From: Pseudodesulfovibrio alkaliphilus
GTDB taxonomy: Bacteria > Desulfobacterota > Desulfovibrionia > Desulfovibrionales > Desulfovibrionaceae
Length of the DNA: 64,000 bases
Assembly (NCBI RefSeq): GCF_009729555.1
Contig: NZ_WODC01000007.1
Location: 62,001 to 126,000, forward strand
Direction: 5' to 3'
Shown: positions 11,058-20,263 of the stretch, piece after piece
How the letters are laid out: every line of letters begins with the position of its first letter
How positions within the stretch are numbered: position 1 is the stretch's first letter
The notes under the pieces: generated by a model
What the model saw: the letters and a program-made list of their open reading frames with translations, nothing else
Told to the model about the DNA's origin: nothing
The model's database searches: none
Made by a program: the position numbers and the translations under genes

Positions 11058-12311
11058 ATGGATTACGTAATTGTTGGAAATGGCGTTTCTGCCATCGGTG
11101 CAATTGAGGGAATTCGACAACACGACCTCACAGGGAAAATCCTTGTTGTCAGCGACGAGGCCGTTCCCACCTATGGTCGACCGCTTATTTCTTATTATTT
11201 GTCCGACAAGATCAAATTCGAGACACTCCCGTACAGACCTCAGGAGTTTTACGAAAAGAACCATGTCGAAATGAAGCTCGCCTCGCGGGTGACCAAAGTG
11301 GATACGGCGTCCAGGAAGGTGATCCTTGAAAGCGGCGAGGAGGTGCCCTACGGCAAGCTGCTGCTTGCCACGGGTGGCGCCCCGGCAAATCCCGATCTGC
11401 CCGGCATCGACGGGCCCGGCGTGTACAACTTCACCACCGTGGCCCACGCCGAGGCGTTGCGCGGACTGGTGGACAAGGTTGAAAAGGTCGTGGTCATCGG
11501 CGCGGGGCTCATCGCACTGAAAGCTGCCGAGGGGTTTGCCGAAAAAGGCGTGGATGTGACCATTGTTGTCCGTTCGAGGATAATGCGTACCTACTTCGAC
11601 GAGACAGCCAGCGACATCATTGTCGAACACCTGGAGAAAAACGGCATCCGCTTCATGCAGGGCACCGACACCAGGGCCATTGTCCGCCGCGGCGACAACA
11701 CCATCATGGGCGTGGAAACCGACCAAGGCGTGGTGGACGCGGATGTGGTCATCGTTGCCGCCGGAGTTCGGCCAAACATGGCGCTGGCGGTCGAGGCGGG
11801 CCTCGTCACCGGCAAGGGGATCAGGGTGGACGATCAGATGGTCACGAGCGATAAAGACGTGTTCGCGGCGGGCGATGTGGCCGAGGCCAGGGATTTGCTT
11901 ACCGGCGAGTTCATGGTGCGTCCCATCTGGCCAAATGCCTACTCGCAGGGACGCTATGCCGGTTTGAATATGGCCGGTGCGGACAAGCCATACACTGGCG
12001 GTCTGTCCATGAACTCCATCACCTATTACGGGCTGGCGACAATATCCGTGGGGCAGACGAATATCGAGGGAGGGGAAACCGAGACCTATCTCGACCGCGA
12101 CAGGAGCGTCTACCGCAAGCTTGTCTTTAAGGGCGACACCCTGGTTGGCTGCATCCTTATCGGCGACATAGATGGAGCCGGGTTCTACACCAGTTTCATC
12201 AAGAATCGCTTCGTCCTCGACGCCGAGGCCCGCAAGCGCCTGATTGAAGGCGATCCCTCGCCAGCCCTCTGGCCCGACGAGTTCATCGAGGCCATGCACA
12301 ACACCCCTTAG
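11058..12311 (+). CDS. NAD(P)/FAD-dependent oxidoreductase (pyridine nucleotide-disulfide oxidoreductase family)
   Basis: The 417-residue protein has an N-terminal FAD Rossmann motif (IVGNGVSAIGAIEG, residues 4-17), a central NAD(P) Rossmann motif (VVVIGAGLIALKAAEGF), and the GDVAEA flavin-binding motif ahead of PIWPNAYSQG. There is no redox CxxC pair, so it resembles NADH:rubredoxin oxidoreductase or the flavin part of nitrite reductase rather than a thiol reductase. The physiological acceptor cannot be told. The frame is open back to 11019, but the ATG at 11058 follows GAAGAGGGG at good spacing and starts directly with the FAD motif. The gene is monocistronic between a divergent neighbour and a convergent one. 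Confidence 0.85.
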   Translation: MDYVIVGNGVSAIGAIEGIRQHDLTGKILVVSDEAVPTYGRPLISYYLSDKIKFETLPYRPQEFYEKNHVEMKLASRVTKVDTASRKVILESGEEVPYGKLLLATGGAPANPDLPGIDGPGVYNFTTVAHAEALRGLVDKVEKVVVIGAGLIALKAAEGFAEKGVDVTIVVRSRIMRTYFDETASDIIVEHLEKNGIRFMQGTDTRAIVRRGDNTIMGVETDQGVVDADVVIVAAGVRPNMALAVEAGLVTGKGIRVDDQMVTSDKDVFAAGDVAEARDLLTGEFMVRPIWPNAYSQGRYAGLNMAGADKPYTGGLSMNSITYYGLATISVGQTNIEGGETETYLDRDRSVYRKLVFKGDTLVGCILIGDIDGAGFYTSFIKNRFVLDAEARKRLIEGDPSPALWPDEFIEAMHNTP

Positions 12312-12334
12312 CCGGGATCGCCTGTGCATCAAGG

Positions 12335-12366
12335 CAAGGGCCGCACATCGTTATGTGCGGCCCTTG
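12335..12366. terminator. Shared terminator hairpin between convergent genes
   Basis: A perfect 14-bp stem (12335-12348 with 12353-12366) with a 4-base loop lies between the flavin oxidoreductase stop at 12311 and the cyclase stop at 12369. The T-tract is poor on both sides, so the role as a bidirectional terminator is inferred from position and stem strength. Confidence 0.6.
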
Positions 12367-12368
12367 TC

Positions 12369-14594
12369 CTATTTGGTCTTGTGGGTGAAGACGCCGTCCC
12401 AGTCTCCGCCCGGAGGCTCCTCGGCCAGATGGCGGCAGCGATCGATATACATCTCGTAAAGAACCGGCTCCAATCCCTTGGCCAGAAGGTCCGCAAAAAC
12501 GGTGCTCGCCTCGTCGAAGCGCTGGGCCAGATACAGTTCGTGTGCCCGTTCGTAGGCTGTCAGTTCCTCTTGGCGTTGGCTGGCCTCGTCTGCGGTGTAG
12601 GCCGTGTAGATGGTGACGGGCTTCTCCTTGCCCTTGACGCGGACGCTATCGAGAATTCGGAAGCGGTAGGCATCGCCGCAGGCGTCCATAATGGCTTGGC
12701 TGACCACCAGTTTCTGGCCGTAATATTTGGTCAGCCCCTCAAGGCGCGAGGCGAGGTTCACGTTGTCGCCGATAAGAGTGTAGTCGAAAAGGTCGGCAGA
12801 GCCCATGTTGCCCACGCGGACCCGGCCGCAGTGAACGCCGATGCCTACAGCGATGGGGAATCCGTATTTTTCGACAAAAACTTTGTTCAGGTCGTCAAGG
12901 CGATCAAGCTGCTCAAGGGCGGCTTGTAGCGCCTTGAGCTGGTGGTTTTCGATGTCCAGCGGCGCATTCCAGAAGGCCATGACCGCGTCACCGATGAACT
13001 TGTCCAAAGTCCCCTGGTGGCTGGTGATGATGCGGGTCATGGGGGTGAGATAGTCGTGCAGGAGATTGGTCACTTGGGTCGGGGTCAGTTTTTCAGAGAG
13101 GGATGTGAAGCTGCGTACATCCGAGAACTGGATGGTGATCTCCTTTTCCTGACCGTCCAGGGAGAGGGAGTCCGGGTCGTTCATGATCTGCGAGATGACC
13201 GAAGGTGCCAGATAATGGGCAAAGGCGCCGTGGATGAACTTTTTGGCCCGCTCCTCCCGCCAGTATTTGACGGCAGTGAGGAGCAGGAATGTCAGGCCGA
13301 GGGTCATGAACGGGTACAGGGGCGAGATGAAGAGGGAGTGTTCGGTATAAAGCCGGACCGTGGCGTACCACATGGCCCAGCCCAGCCCCAGCAGGGGGAG
13401 CGCAAGCCATGCGGCCCTGGCCCACATGAGCAGCAGGGTGGTCAGCAGTCCCGCTCCGAGAATCATGACCAGTTCAACGCCCTTGGCCCAGTCCGGGACC
13501 ACCAGAAACTGTTTTGAGAGAATGTTGTCCACAATGGTGGCGTGGGCTTCCACGCCCGGGTAGCCCGGATCTAGAGGGGTGGCGCGGATGTCCTTGAGTC
13601 CCGCTGCCGAGGTGCCGATGATGGCGATCTTGCCGGCCAGCGCTCCGGGTGGAAGACGTTTGGCCAGAACGTCGGATGCGCTGAAATACTGGAATGTCTT
13701 CATTCCTCCCCGATAGTTGATGAGCATGCGGCCGCGCTCGTCAGTGGGAATGACCGTGGCGCCCAGACGCACCGACTCCACGCCGATGCTCGACATCTTG
13801 AGGACAATGGACTCCATGCCAGTGGCCTCCATCAATGCCGCAAGAGCAAGGCTCGGATAGAATTGCCCGTTCCAACTGAAAAGCAGAGGGACCCGGCGAT
13901 AGACGCTGTCCTCGTCTGGGGCGATGGTGATGAAACCGCTGCGTCGGGCCGCTTTGGCCAAGATTGGCAGAGGGCAAATGGCTTCCTCGGCCCTGAAGAG
14001 CACATCGTGCGGCGATGGGGCACCTGGCGGGGCGAGTACGGCCACCTTGGCCGGGGCGATGGCGCATTCAAGGCTCGGATGCGCCCCTTCCTCGCGCTCA
14101 AGCGCTCTGGTCATGAAGTCGAAGCCGAGCACAAAGGGGCCTGTGGCGAGATTGTGGGCCAGAAGTTCGTCATTGTCTTCCAGGGCGGGCGGAAGCCCTT
14201 GGACGGCAATGTCGATTTTCATCTCCTCCTTGAGTTGCCTGATCAGCACTCGTGGAGAGGTCCGATCCTCCTCGGCAAACAGAATATCGGTAGCCACCGA
14301 GGCAGCGCCGTATGCCTGGAGATACTTGAGCAGCATGGCCATCCGGTATCTTGGCCAGGGAAACTGTCCGAATTCGTTGAGACTTTTCTCGTCGATATCA
14401 ATGACAACCGGCACATTGGTGGCGTTGGTCTCGTGATGACTGCGCAAATATTGATCATAGACCTTGTGGTCAAGCAGTCGGAGAAACGTCGGCTGAACAA
14501 TATACAGGGCAGCCATGAGGACAGAGGCGGCAAAGCCGGACACGAACAGAATGCCCTGATCTTTGCCCAGTTTGACTTTCAGGAATGCGAACAT
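12369..14594 (-). CDS. CHASE2 sensor adenylate/guanylate cyclase (class III)
   Basis: This 741-residue membrane sensor has one N-terminal membrane helix (about 15-37), a large extracytoplasmic CHASE2 domain (about 45-345, with DIDEKSLNEFGQFPWPR and IIGTSAAGLKD), further membrane helices (about 365-440), and a C-terminal class III cyclase domain. The cyclase has both metal-binding aspartates (QFSDVRSFTS near 493 and KFIGDAVMAFW), the lysine expected for ATP, and the GDNVNLASRLE segment. It probably makes cAMP in response to an unknown periplasmic signal. The ATG at 14594 starts just before the first helix. It is divergent from the type I secretion genes with about 200 bases between starts, so the two units may share control. 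Confidence 0.9.
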   Translation of the reverse strand: MFAFLKVKLGKDQGILFVSGFAASVLMAALYIVQPTFLRLLDHKVYDQYLRSHHETNATNVPVVIDIDEKSLNEFGQFPWPRYRMAMLLKYLQAYGAASVATDILFAEEDRTSPRVLIRQLKEEMKIDIAVQGLPPALEDNDELLAHNLATGPFVLGFDFMTRALEREEGAHPSLECAIAPAKVAVLAPPGAPSPHDVLFRAEEAICPLPILAKAARRSGFITIAPDEDSVYRRVPLLFSWNGQFYPSLALAALMEATGMESIVLKMSSIGVESVRLGATVIPTDERGRMLINYRGGMKTFQYFSASDVLAKRLPPGALAGKIAIIGTSAAGLKDIRATPLDPGYPGVEAHATIVDNILSKQFLVVPDWAKGVELVMILGAGLLTTLLLMWARAAWLALPLLGLGWAMWYATVRLYTEHSLFISPLYPFMTLGLTFLLLTAVKYWREERAKKFIHGAFAHYLAPSVISQIMNDPDSLSLDGQEKEITIQFSDVRSFTSLSEKLTPTQVTNLLHDYLTPMTRIITSHQGTLDKFIGDAVMAFWNAPLDIENHQLKALQAALEQLDRLDDLNKVFVEKYGFPIAVGIGVHCGRVRVGNMGSADLFDYTLIGDNVNLASRLEGLTKYYGQKLVVSQAIMDACGDAYRFRILDSVRVKGKEKPVTIYTAYTADEASQRQEELTAYERAHELYLAQRFDEASTVFADLLAKGLEPVLYEMYIDRCRHLAEEPPGGDWDGVFTHKTK

Positions 14595-14791
14595 GGACCA
14601 CCCTAGGCTCCCGGAGCGGACTCAAATACATAATGATGCCATATACCGGGAGAAATGTTAATTTTTGTTGCAATGATCTATGCAAACGTATATACTTAGG
14701 CAGTTTCTCGGGGCCGTTTGAGAACCTTTTTGAATTTAATTCACCGGATAAGCCCCTCTGGCTGCCCGAAACATACACGCGGAGTTGGGTT

Positions 14792-16114
14792 TTGAAAAGT
14801 CGCCACACGAGCCTTTGTCTTGGTTTCATGACATTTGTTTGTCTTCTTCTCTTCATGGGGTCCGCATCGGCCCAGCAGGAGAGGAACCTCGACATTAACG
14901 CCCTATTGCGCGAGCTGGTGGAGACTCACGACCGCGTCAAGGCTGCCGAATCGCAGCTCGAATCGGTCAGGCACCAATACAAGAGGGCGCAGGGAGGCTG
15001 GTATCCCAAGGTGGACGCCAAGGCCGAGGGCGGGCGTGAAAACCTGAGCAAACCCCAGGAAAACGAAACCCAGATGAACCGGAACATGCAGAAGCTCACG
15101 GCCACGCAACGGCTGTATGACTTCGGCGCGACCTCCGGCTCCATCGATTCAGCGGCCGGCCGGGTGATGGAATACGAGGCCTTGCTCGACCGGACCAAAC
15201 AGGTGGTCATTGCCTCGGGTATCACCGCCTATCTCCGGGTCGTTCGCTCTCGCGAGCTGCTCAAGTACGCCAGGCGCTCAGAACAGAGCATGATCGAGCT
15301 TTCCGGCATGCAGGAAGTGCTGGTGCAGCGCGGGGCAGGGTATTCCTACGAGGAGTTGCAGGTCAAAGGCCAGTTGGCCGGCGCCCAGTCCTATCGGGTC
15401 ACTCAGGAGCGCGAGGTTCAGATTTCTCTTAACAATTTCAAATCCGTTTTCGGCTTCACCCCAACACAGGAAGAAGTGGACAGGATGAGCGCCATCCCCC
15501 TGCCACGGAGGTTCATTCCCGCCTCGCTGGATGAAGCCGTGCAGGTGGCCTTTGACACCAACCCGGTGCTGCTGGAAACCGCCTATACCATGGACAGGCT
15601 CCAGGGCGACCTCAAAGCCCAGGAAGCCACCTATTTCCCCCGGTTCGACGCAGTGCTCGAGGGCGAACGCAAGGAGAACGACCAGGGCAGCGCCGGAATC
15701 CGTTCCGAGCAGCGCGCCTCGCTGATGATGACCTACAATCTCTTCTCCGGGTTCCAGGATGCCGAGGCAATACGCTCCATCAAATCCGAGATGACCGGCG
15801 CCAACCGGACCCTGCTGGACCGTCGCAGGACCGTGGAAGAAAGTGTGCGCAACGCATGGCTAGAACTGACCACCCTGCGACAGAACTCCGATCTTTACGA
15901 GAATCAGGCCAACATTACCTGGGAGTTCCTCGGTCTGGTCAAAAAGAAAAAGGCCATGGGGGAAGACGTCAGATTGCTCGACATTCTGGTGGGCGAGCGC
16001 GACTACATCTCCTCCATCAGCGCCAAGGTGGCCACTGACATCGACATCATCATTGCCGCCTATACGTTGCTCTACGAAATGGGCGTCATTACCGAGGACA
16101 CCACGAGAATGTAA
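14792..16114 (+). CDS. TolC-family outer membrane protein of a type I secretion system
   Basis: The 440-residue protein starts with a clear signal peptide (KSRHTSLCLGF, then a hydrophobic core, ending ASA before QQ) and continues as two repeats of the long amphipathic helical hairpins typical of TolC outer-membrane channels. The open frame extends far upstream, but no ATG there makes sense. The TTG at 14792 has GGAG 7 bases upstream and starts exactly at the signal peptide, so I chose it. It is the first gene of a trio with an ABC exporter (70 bases downstream) and an HlyD adaptor, which defines a type I secretion system. The protein substrate is not in this window. Confidence 0.85.
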   Translation: MKSRHTSLCLGFMTFVCLLLFMGSASAQQERNLDINALLRELVETHDRVKAAESQLESVRHQYKRAQGGWYPKVDAKAEGGRENLSKPQENETQMNRNMQKLTATQRLYDFGATSGSIDSAAGRVMEYEALLDRTKQVVIASGITAYLRVVRSRELLKYARRSEQSMIELSGMQEVLVQRGAGYSYEELQVKGQLAGAQSYRVTQEREVQISLNNFKSVFGFTPTQEEVDRMSAIPLPRRFIPASLDEAVQVAFDTNPVLLETAYTMDRLQGDLKAQEATYFPRFDAVLEGERKENDQGSAGIRSEQRASLMMTYNLFSGFQDAEAIRSIKSEMTGANRTLLDRRRTVEESVRNAWLELTTLRQNSDLYENQANITWEFLGLVKKKKAMGEDVRLLDILVGERDYISSISAKVATDIDIIIAAYTLLYEMGVITEDTTRM

Positions 16115-16183
16115 TGCTGTGGAAACGCGCTCAGGCGCGTTTCGTCGTTTTGTGCGGCATACCGGCAGGCACGGGGAGGGGGC

Positions 16184-17872
16184 ATGCACGAGCTGTTTAG
16201 ACGCCTTTTCCGATCCAAGCCTCTGGCAGCGCAGATTTTCGTTGCTTCGTTCTTCGTCAATCTCCTGTTTCTCGCCTCTCCCATCTTCGTCATTCAGATC
16301 CTCAGCCGCTACATCGGCTACGGGTTCGACGGAACCCTGTACACACTGACCGGGGGCATGCTCATCGCCCTGGTTTTAGGCATGGCCTTCACCGCGATAC
16401 GCACCCGCATGTGCGCCGTGGTCAGCGAGGAACCGGACCAAAAGCTGCAATCCGCTGTGCTCGATTCCCTGGCCCGGATCAAGGCATCGGCCCTGGAGCG
16501 TGTGCCCCAGGCCAGAGTTCAGGAGATCATGGCCGGTCCCCACGTGGTCCAGAGTGCGTATGAGGCCAATCACATCGCGGCTGTGATCGACATGCCGTTT
16601 TTTCTGCTCTTCCTGCTGGCCATTACGGCCCTGAGTCCCTGGCTGGGGCTGATCACGCTGCTGGCGGCCATTGCCACGGTGGTGGCCGGACGCATGAGCA
16701 TGACCCGTACAAGAGCCATGGACAACCTCCTGCGAGAGGAGCTGATACGCCATCGCGGAACTGTCCACTCGGCCATTCAGGGGGCGGAAACCGTCCGCGC
16801 CTTCCATGCCGCCTCGTTCCTGAGCAGAATATGGACCGAGCAGGTGGGGCGGCTTATGGACCTCAAGTCTCGCCTCGTCAGCGAAAAAAGCTGGGGACTG
16901 GGCATAGTGCAAGGCTTAGGCGCCCTGCTGCGGGTGATGATCTACGCCGTGGGGGCCAAGCTGGTGGTTTCAGGTGATCTGACGGTGGGGGCGCTTATCG
17001 GCATCAGCATCCTCTCGGCCAAGGCATTGCAGATTTCCACCAGTTTCATGCAGTCGGTTCAACTCATGGCCCAGGCTGATGATGCCATGCGCATGATCCG
17101 CGAGTTCATGAATCTGCCCAGGGAGTCGCCCGGAGGAACGGCCATGAAGCGATTTTCGGGCCGACTGGAGTTCAAGGACGTGGCCATTGCCTTTCCCGGT
17201 TCCACAGGGCCGCTTTTCGAATCTTTGAATCTGGTGGTGGAGCCAGGGACAGTCGTGGGCGTTTTCGGGGCAAACGGGGCCGGGAAGACTACCCTGGCAA
17301 GACTCGTGGCCGGATTGATCGAACCGGGCCGGGGCCAGATCCTGGCCGACGGGGTCGATCTGCGCCAACTTGCGTCCGAGTGGTGGCGCAAGCAGGTCAT
17401 GTATATGCCTCAAGAACCGGCCCTGCTCAACGGCACCTATCGGGAAAATCTGATCCTGCTCGACCCCGAAGTGGACGAAGCCCGGCTTAACGAGGTTGTG
17501 CGCAGAGCCGATCTGCGCCGTTTTCTGGACACCACGGCCACCGGACTGGACACGCCCGTCACCGAAGGCGGCCGCAGCCTTCCCCTTGGCATACGCAAGC
17601 GTCTGGCCATTGCCAGGGCTTTGGTGGCTCAGGGCAGGCTTGCCATCTTCGACGAGCCAACCGAGGGGCTGGACGCCGAGGGCTGCGAGGCAGTCTTTCA
17701 GATTCTCAACTCCCTGGCCCGCGAGGGAGTCACCTTGTTCATCGTCTCCAGGGACCCAAATATCGTCAAGGGATACGGCATGGTCATCGACCTCAACTCC
17801 AAGCCTGTGCCCAAGATAGGCGTGGTCCAGAAAAAGCCCGTGGCGCCTGAACAGGCTGCGGCAAAATCATAG
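16184..17872 (+). CDS. Type I secretion ABC transporter with a degenerate ATPase signature
   Basis: The 562-residue protein fuses a six-helix membrane domain (about 1-310) to one ABC ATPase domain, as in PrtD/LapB/HlyB exporters without the C39-like extension. Walker A is intact (GANGAGKTT, near 360), as are the Q-loop (MYMPQEPALLNGTYREN) and Walker B (LAIFDEPTEGLD). The ABC signature, normally LSGGQ, reads LPLGI in SLPLGIRKRLAIARAL, and the switch histidine after Walker B is replaced in LFIVSRDP. Such changes usually weaken ATP hydrolysis. Either the pump is tuned to be slow or it works by a variant cycle. It is the second gene of the secretion trio; the adaptor starts 8 bases after its stop. 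Confidence 0.85.
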   Translation: MHELFRRLFRSKPLAAQIFVASFFVNLLFLASPIFVIQILSRYIGYGFDGTLYTLTGGMLIALVLGMAFTAIRTRMCAVVSEEPDQKLQSAVLDSLARIKASALERVPQARVQEIMAGPHVVQSAYEANHIAAVIDMPFFLLFLLAITALSPWLGLITLLAAIATVVAGRMSMTRTRAMDNLLREELIRHRGTVHSAIQGAETVRAFHAASFLSRIWTEQVGRLMDLKSRLVSEKSWGLGIVQGLGALLRVMIYAVGAKLVVSGDLTVGALIGISILSAKALQISTSFMQSVQLMAQADDAMRMIREFMNLPRESPGGTAMKRFSGRLEFKDVAIAFPGSTGPLFESLNLVVEPGTVVGVFGANGAGKTTLARLVAGLIEPGRGQILADGVDLRQLASEWWRKQVMYMPQEPALLNGTYRENLILLDPEVDEARLNEVVRRADLRRFLDTTATGLDTPVTEGGRSLPLGIRKRLAIARALVAQGRLAIFDEPTEGLDAEGCEAVFQILNSLAREGVTLFIVSRDPNIVKGYGMVIDLNSKPVPKIGVVQKKPVAPEQAAAKS

Positions 17873-17880
17873 GCAAACAC

Positions 17881-19305
17881 ATGGCAAAGGCTGACGGCAA
17901 ACACGAGATTGACCGCGTCACACGGACCTTTTTTCACTTGTGCGTGGGGTTTTGCGTCAGTTTTTTTGTCTGGGCTTCCTTCAGTCCGCTGGACATTGTC
18001 AGCGATGCCGTGGGCGAGGTCATCCCCAGTTCCCGTGTTAAACGCATCCAGCATCTGGAAGGCGGCATCGTGCGCAGCATCCTGGTGCGCGAGGGCGATC
18101 TGGTGGAAACGGGTCAGCCTTTGGTGGAGCTGGAGTCCACGGCCAGTGATTCCACCGTGGGGGAGCTCAGTATCCGCATCAATTCACTTGAGGCCGAGGT
18201 AGCTCGTCTTGAAGCGGAATCGCGCTGGTTTACCTCGCCCGCTTCACAGGTCGTTTCTCCATCAGCTGATGGAGAAGAGGAGGAGGGCGAGGGGAAGGCA
18301 TTCATCCGGCAGCCCGCCTCACAATCCATCGACCCGCTTCAGCCCGAGCTGCGTGTCGATCCCTATGCCGTGAACATTGACTTTTCAGCCCGACTCCTGG
18401 CCGAGGCCCCTGGGGTGGCCGAGCAGGCGCGAGAATTCTACGAGGCGCGCCGCGACAGATTCATCAACGACCTCAACGCTCAGCGCGAAAGGATCACCCA
18501 GCGCGAGCAGGATGTGCAGGAAATCGTTGTCAGAATCCGCAACCAGAGGCAGAGCTTGGCCTACGTGCGCGAACAGGTCGCCATTAGTGAGGAACTGCTC
18601 AAGGACAAACTGACATCGCGTTACAAGCATTTGGGCTTTCTCAAGGAGGAGTCCAATCTCGTCAGCCGAATCCAGGAGGACGAGGCGGCCCTGATCCGGG
18701 CCAGATCCGCCCTCTCTGCTGCCTGTGACAGCCTGGAGCAACTGTTCAATGCCTTTAATGAGGAGGTGCAGGATACGTTGCGAAAGTCGCGCCGGGAACT
18801 GCTGGAATTTTCTCAACGGCTGCGCAAGATGTCCGACAGCCTGGAGCGCACGGTCATTCGTTCACCGGCCCACGGCATCGTCAAGTCCGTATATATCATG
18901 GGCGAAGGTGAGGTGGTCCAGCCCGGCATGACCGTTTTGGATATCGTCCCCGCCGGAGACAAGCTGGTCATCGAGGCCCATCTTCCCTTGGGAGATATCG
19001 GCTATGTTCAGCTGGGCCAGGCGGCCACGGTCCGGCTGCCGACAGGTGATGCCCGCATGTACGGCAGCCTTGAGGGCATGGTCACAGGCATCAGCCCGGA
19101 CGCAATCACCAAGGAGGACGTGGGCACTTTCTACAAGGTGCTTGTGGAGACTGAGAACGATCGGTTCGAGAAGGACGGCCGACGCTATCAGCTTTATCCC
19201 GGCATGCGCGTACTTGTGGGCATCAAAACCGGCGAACGCACGGTGATGGAATACCTTGTCTATCCTTACTTCGACACCCTCTACCACGGTATGCGCGAGC
19301 GCTAG
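17881..19305 (+). CDS. HlyD-family membrane fusion protein (type I secretion adaptor)
   Basis: The 474-residue protein has one N-terminal membrane helix (about 18-40, FHLCVGFCVSFFVWASF), then a split biotinyl-lipoyl-like motif (RVKRIQHLEGGIVRSILVREG), a long coiled coil (about 190-325) and a C-terminal beta domain (TVIRSPAHGIVKSVYI onward). This is the standard layout of adaptors that span the periplasm between the inner-membrane ABC pump and TolC. A proline- and acid-rich insert of about 45 residues follows the first lipoyl half. It is the last gene of the secretion trio. No ribosome-binding site stands out before the ATG, which suggests translational coupling to the pump gene. Confidence 0.9.
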   Translation: MAKADGKHEIDRVTRTFFHLCVGFCVSFFVWASFSPLDIVSDAVGEVIPSSRVKRIQHLEGGIVRSILVREGDLVETGQPLVELESTASDSTVGELSIRINSLEAEVARLEAESRWFTSPASQVVSPSADGEEEEGEGKAFIRQPASQSIDPLQPELRVDPYAVNIDFSARLLAEAPGVAEQAREFYEARRDRFINDLNAQRERITQREQDVQEIVVRIRNQRQSLAYVREQVAISEELLKDKLTSRYKHLGFLKEESNLVSRIQEDEAALIRARSALSAACDSLEQLFNAFNEEVQDTLRKSRRELLEFSQRLRKMSDSLERTVIRSPAHGIVKSVYIMGEGEVVQPGMTVLDIVPAGDKLVIEAHLPLGDIGYVQLGQAATVRLPTGDARMYGSLEGMVTGISPDAITKEDVGTFYKVLVETENDRFEKDGRRYQLYPGMRVLVGIKTGERTVMEYLVYPYFDTLYHGMRER

Positions 19306-19689
<384 letters not shown>

Positions 19690-19697
19690 CCTGCCCC

Positions 19698-19740
19698 GAC
19701 AAAAACAGGAACGGCCCCAGTGGCCGTTCCTGTTTTTGTC
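19698..19740 (+). terminator. Rho-independent terminator after ferredoxin
   Basis: A perfect 19-bp inverted repeat (19698-19716 with 19722-19740) around a 5-base loop ends with TTTTTGTC. It starts 8 bases after the stop codon. Confidence 0.9.
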
Positions 19741-20263
19741 ATCTCCTCCGGCCACGATTGAATCTCCCGAGGCTCCTCGGTTCATTCTGGCAAAGTCGGT
19801 TGCCGACAGGCAGAAGACTGTGCCCCCTTGTTCTGATCATTCCAGTTCAGCTACTCATTTGGAATGGTCTGTGAACTCTGCTTGCAGTCCGTGTGTCTGC
19901 CTTCTTTTCAGCAATTATAATAGACCGAAAGTGAACATTTTTCTAACTTAACAACTACAATAGTCTGATTTTTTAATCAATCTTTGAATAATTGGCTCCG
20001 TTTCCCGGATTGGCGGCGCACCTGAAGCAGGAGTGAATCGGAACAACTTCTGATGGATGGTACGAAAGATAGTTGCTGGTAAACCGTCTGAGGACAGAGT
20101 CGGCTCGCTTGAAAAAAATCTCCCTACAAGAAAGAGTGGCAGGTCAATGGTGATGGTTGCAAAAATGTCATTCAAATGTTGAAAAAATAAATTTGGCGGA
20201 GCGTATGTCCCAATGGTGGTCCTTTCAATGTTTTTTCTTTCATAATTCTTAAAGGAGATTGTT
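19741..20263. other. 523-base non-coding region before the chemoreceptor gene
   Basis: No gene is supported here. The middle is AT-rich compared with the surroundings. A TATAAT hexamer at 19916-19921 has no convincing -35 box. A minus-strand frame is open across part of this stretch and into the chemoreceptor gene (19948-20505), but it has no recognisable domain. The region may hold the chemoreceptor promoter and a long leader. Confidence 0.4.
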
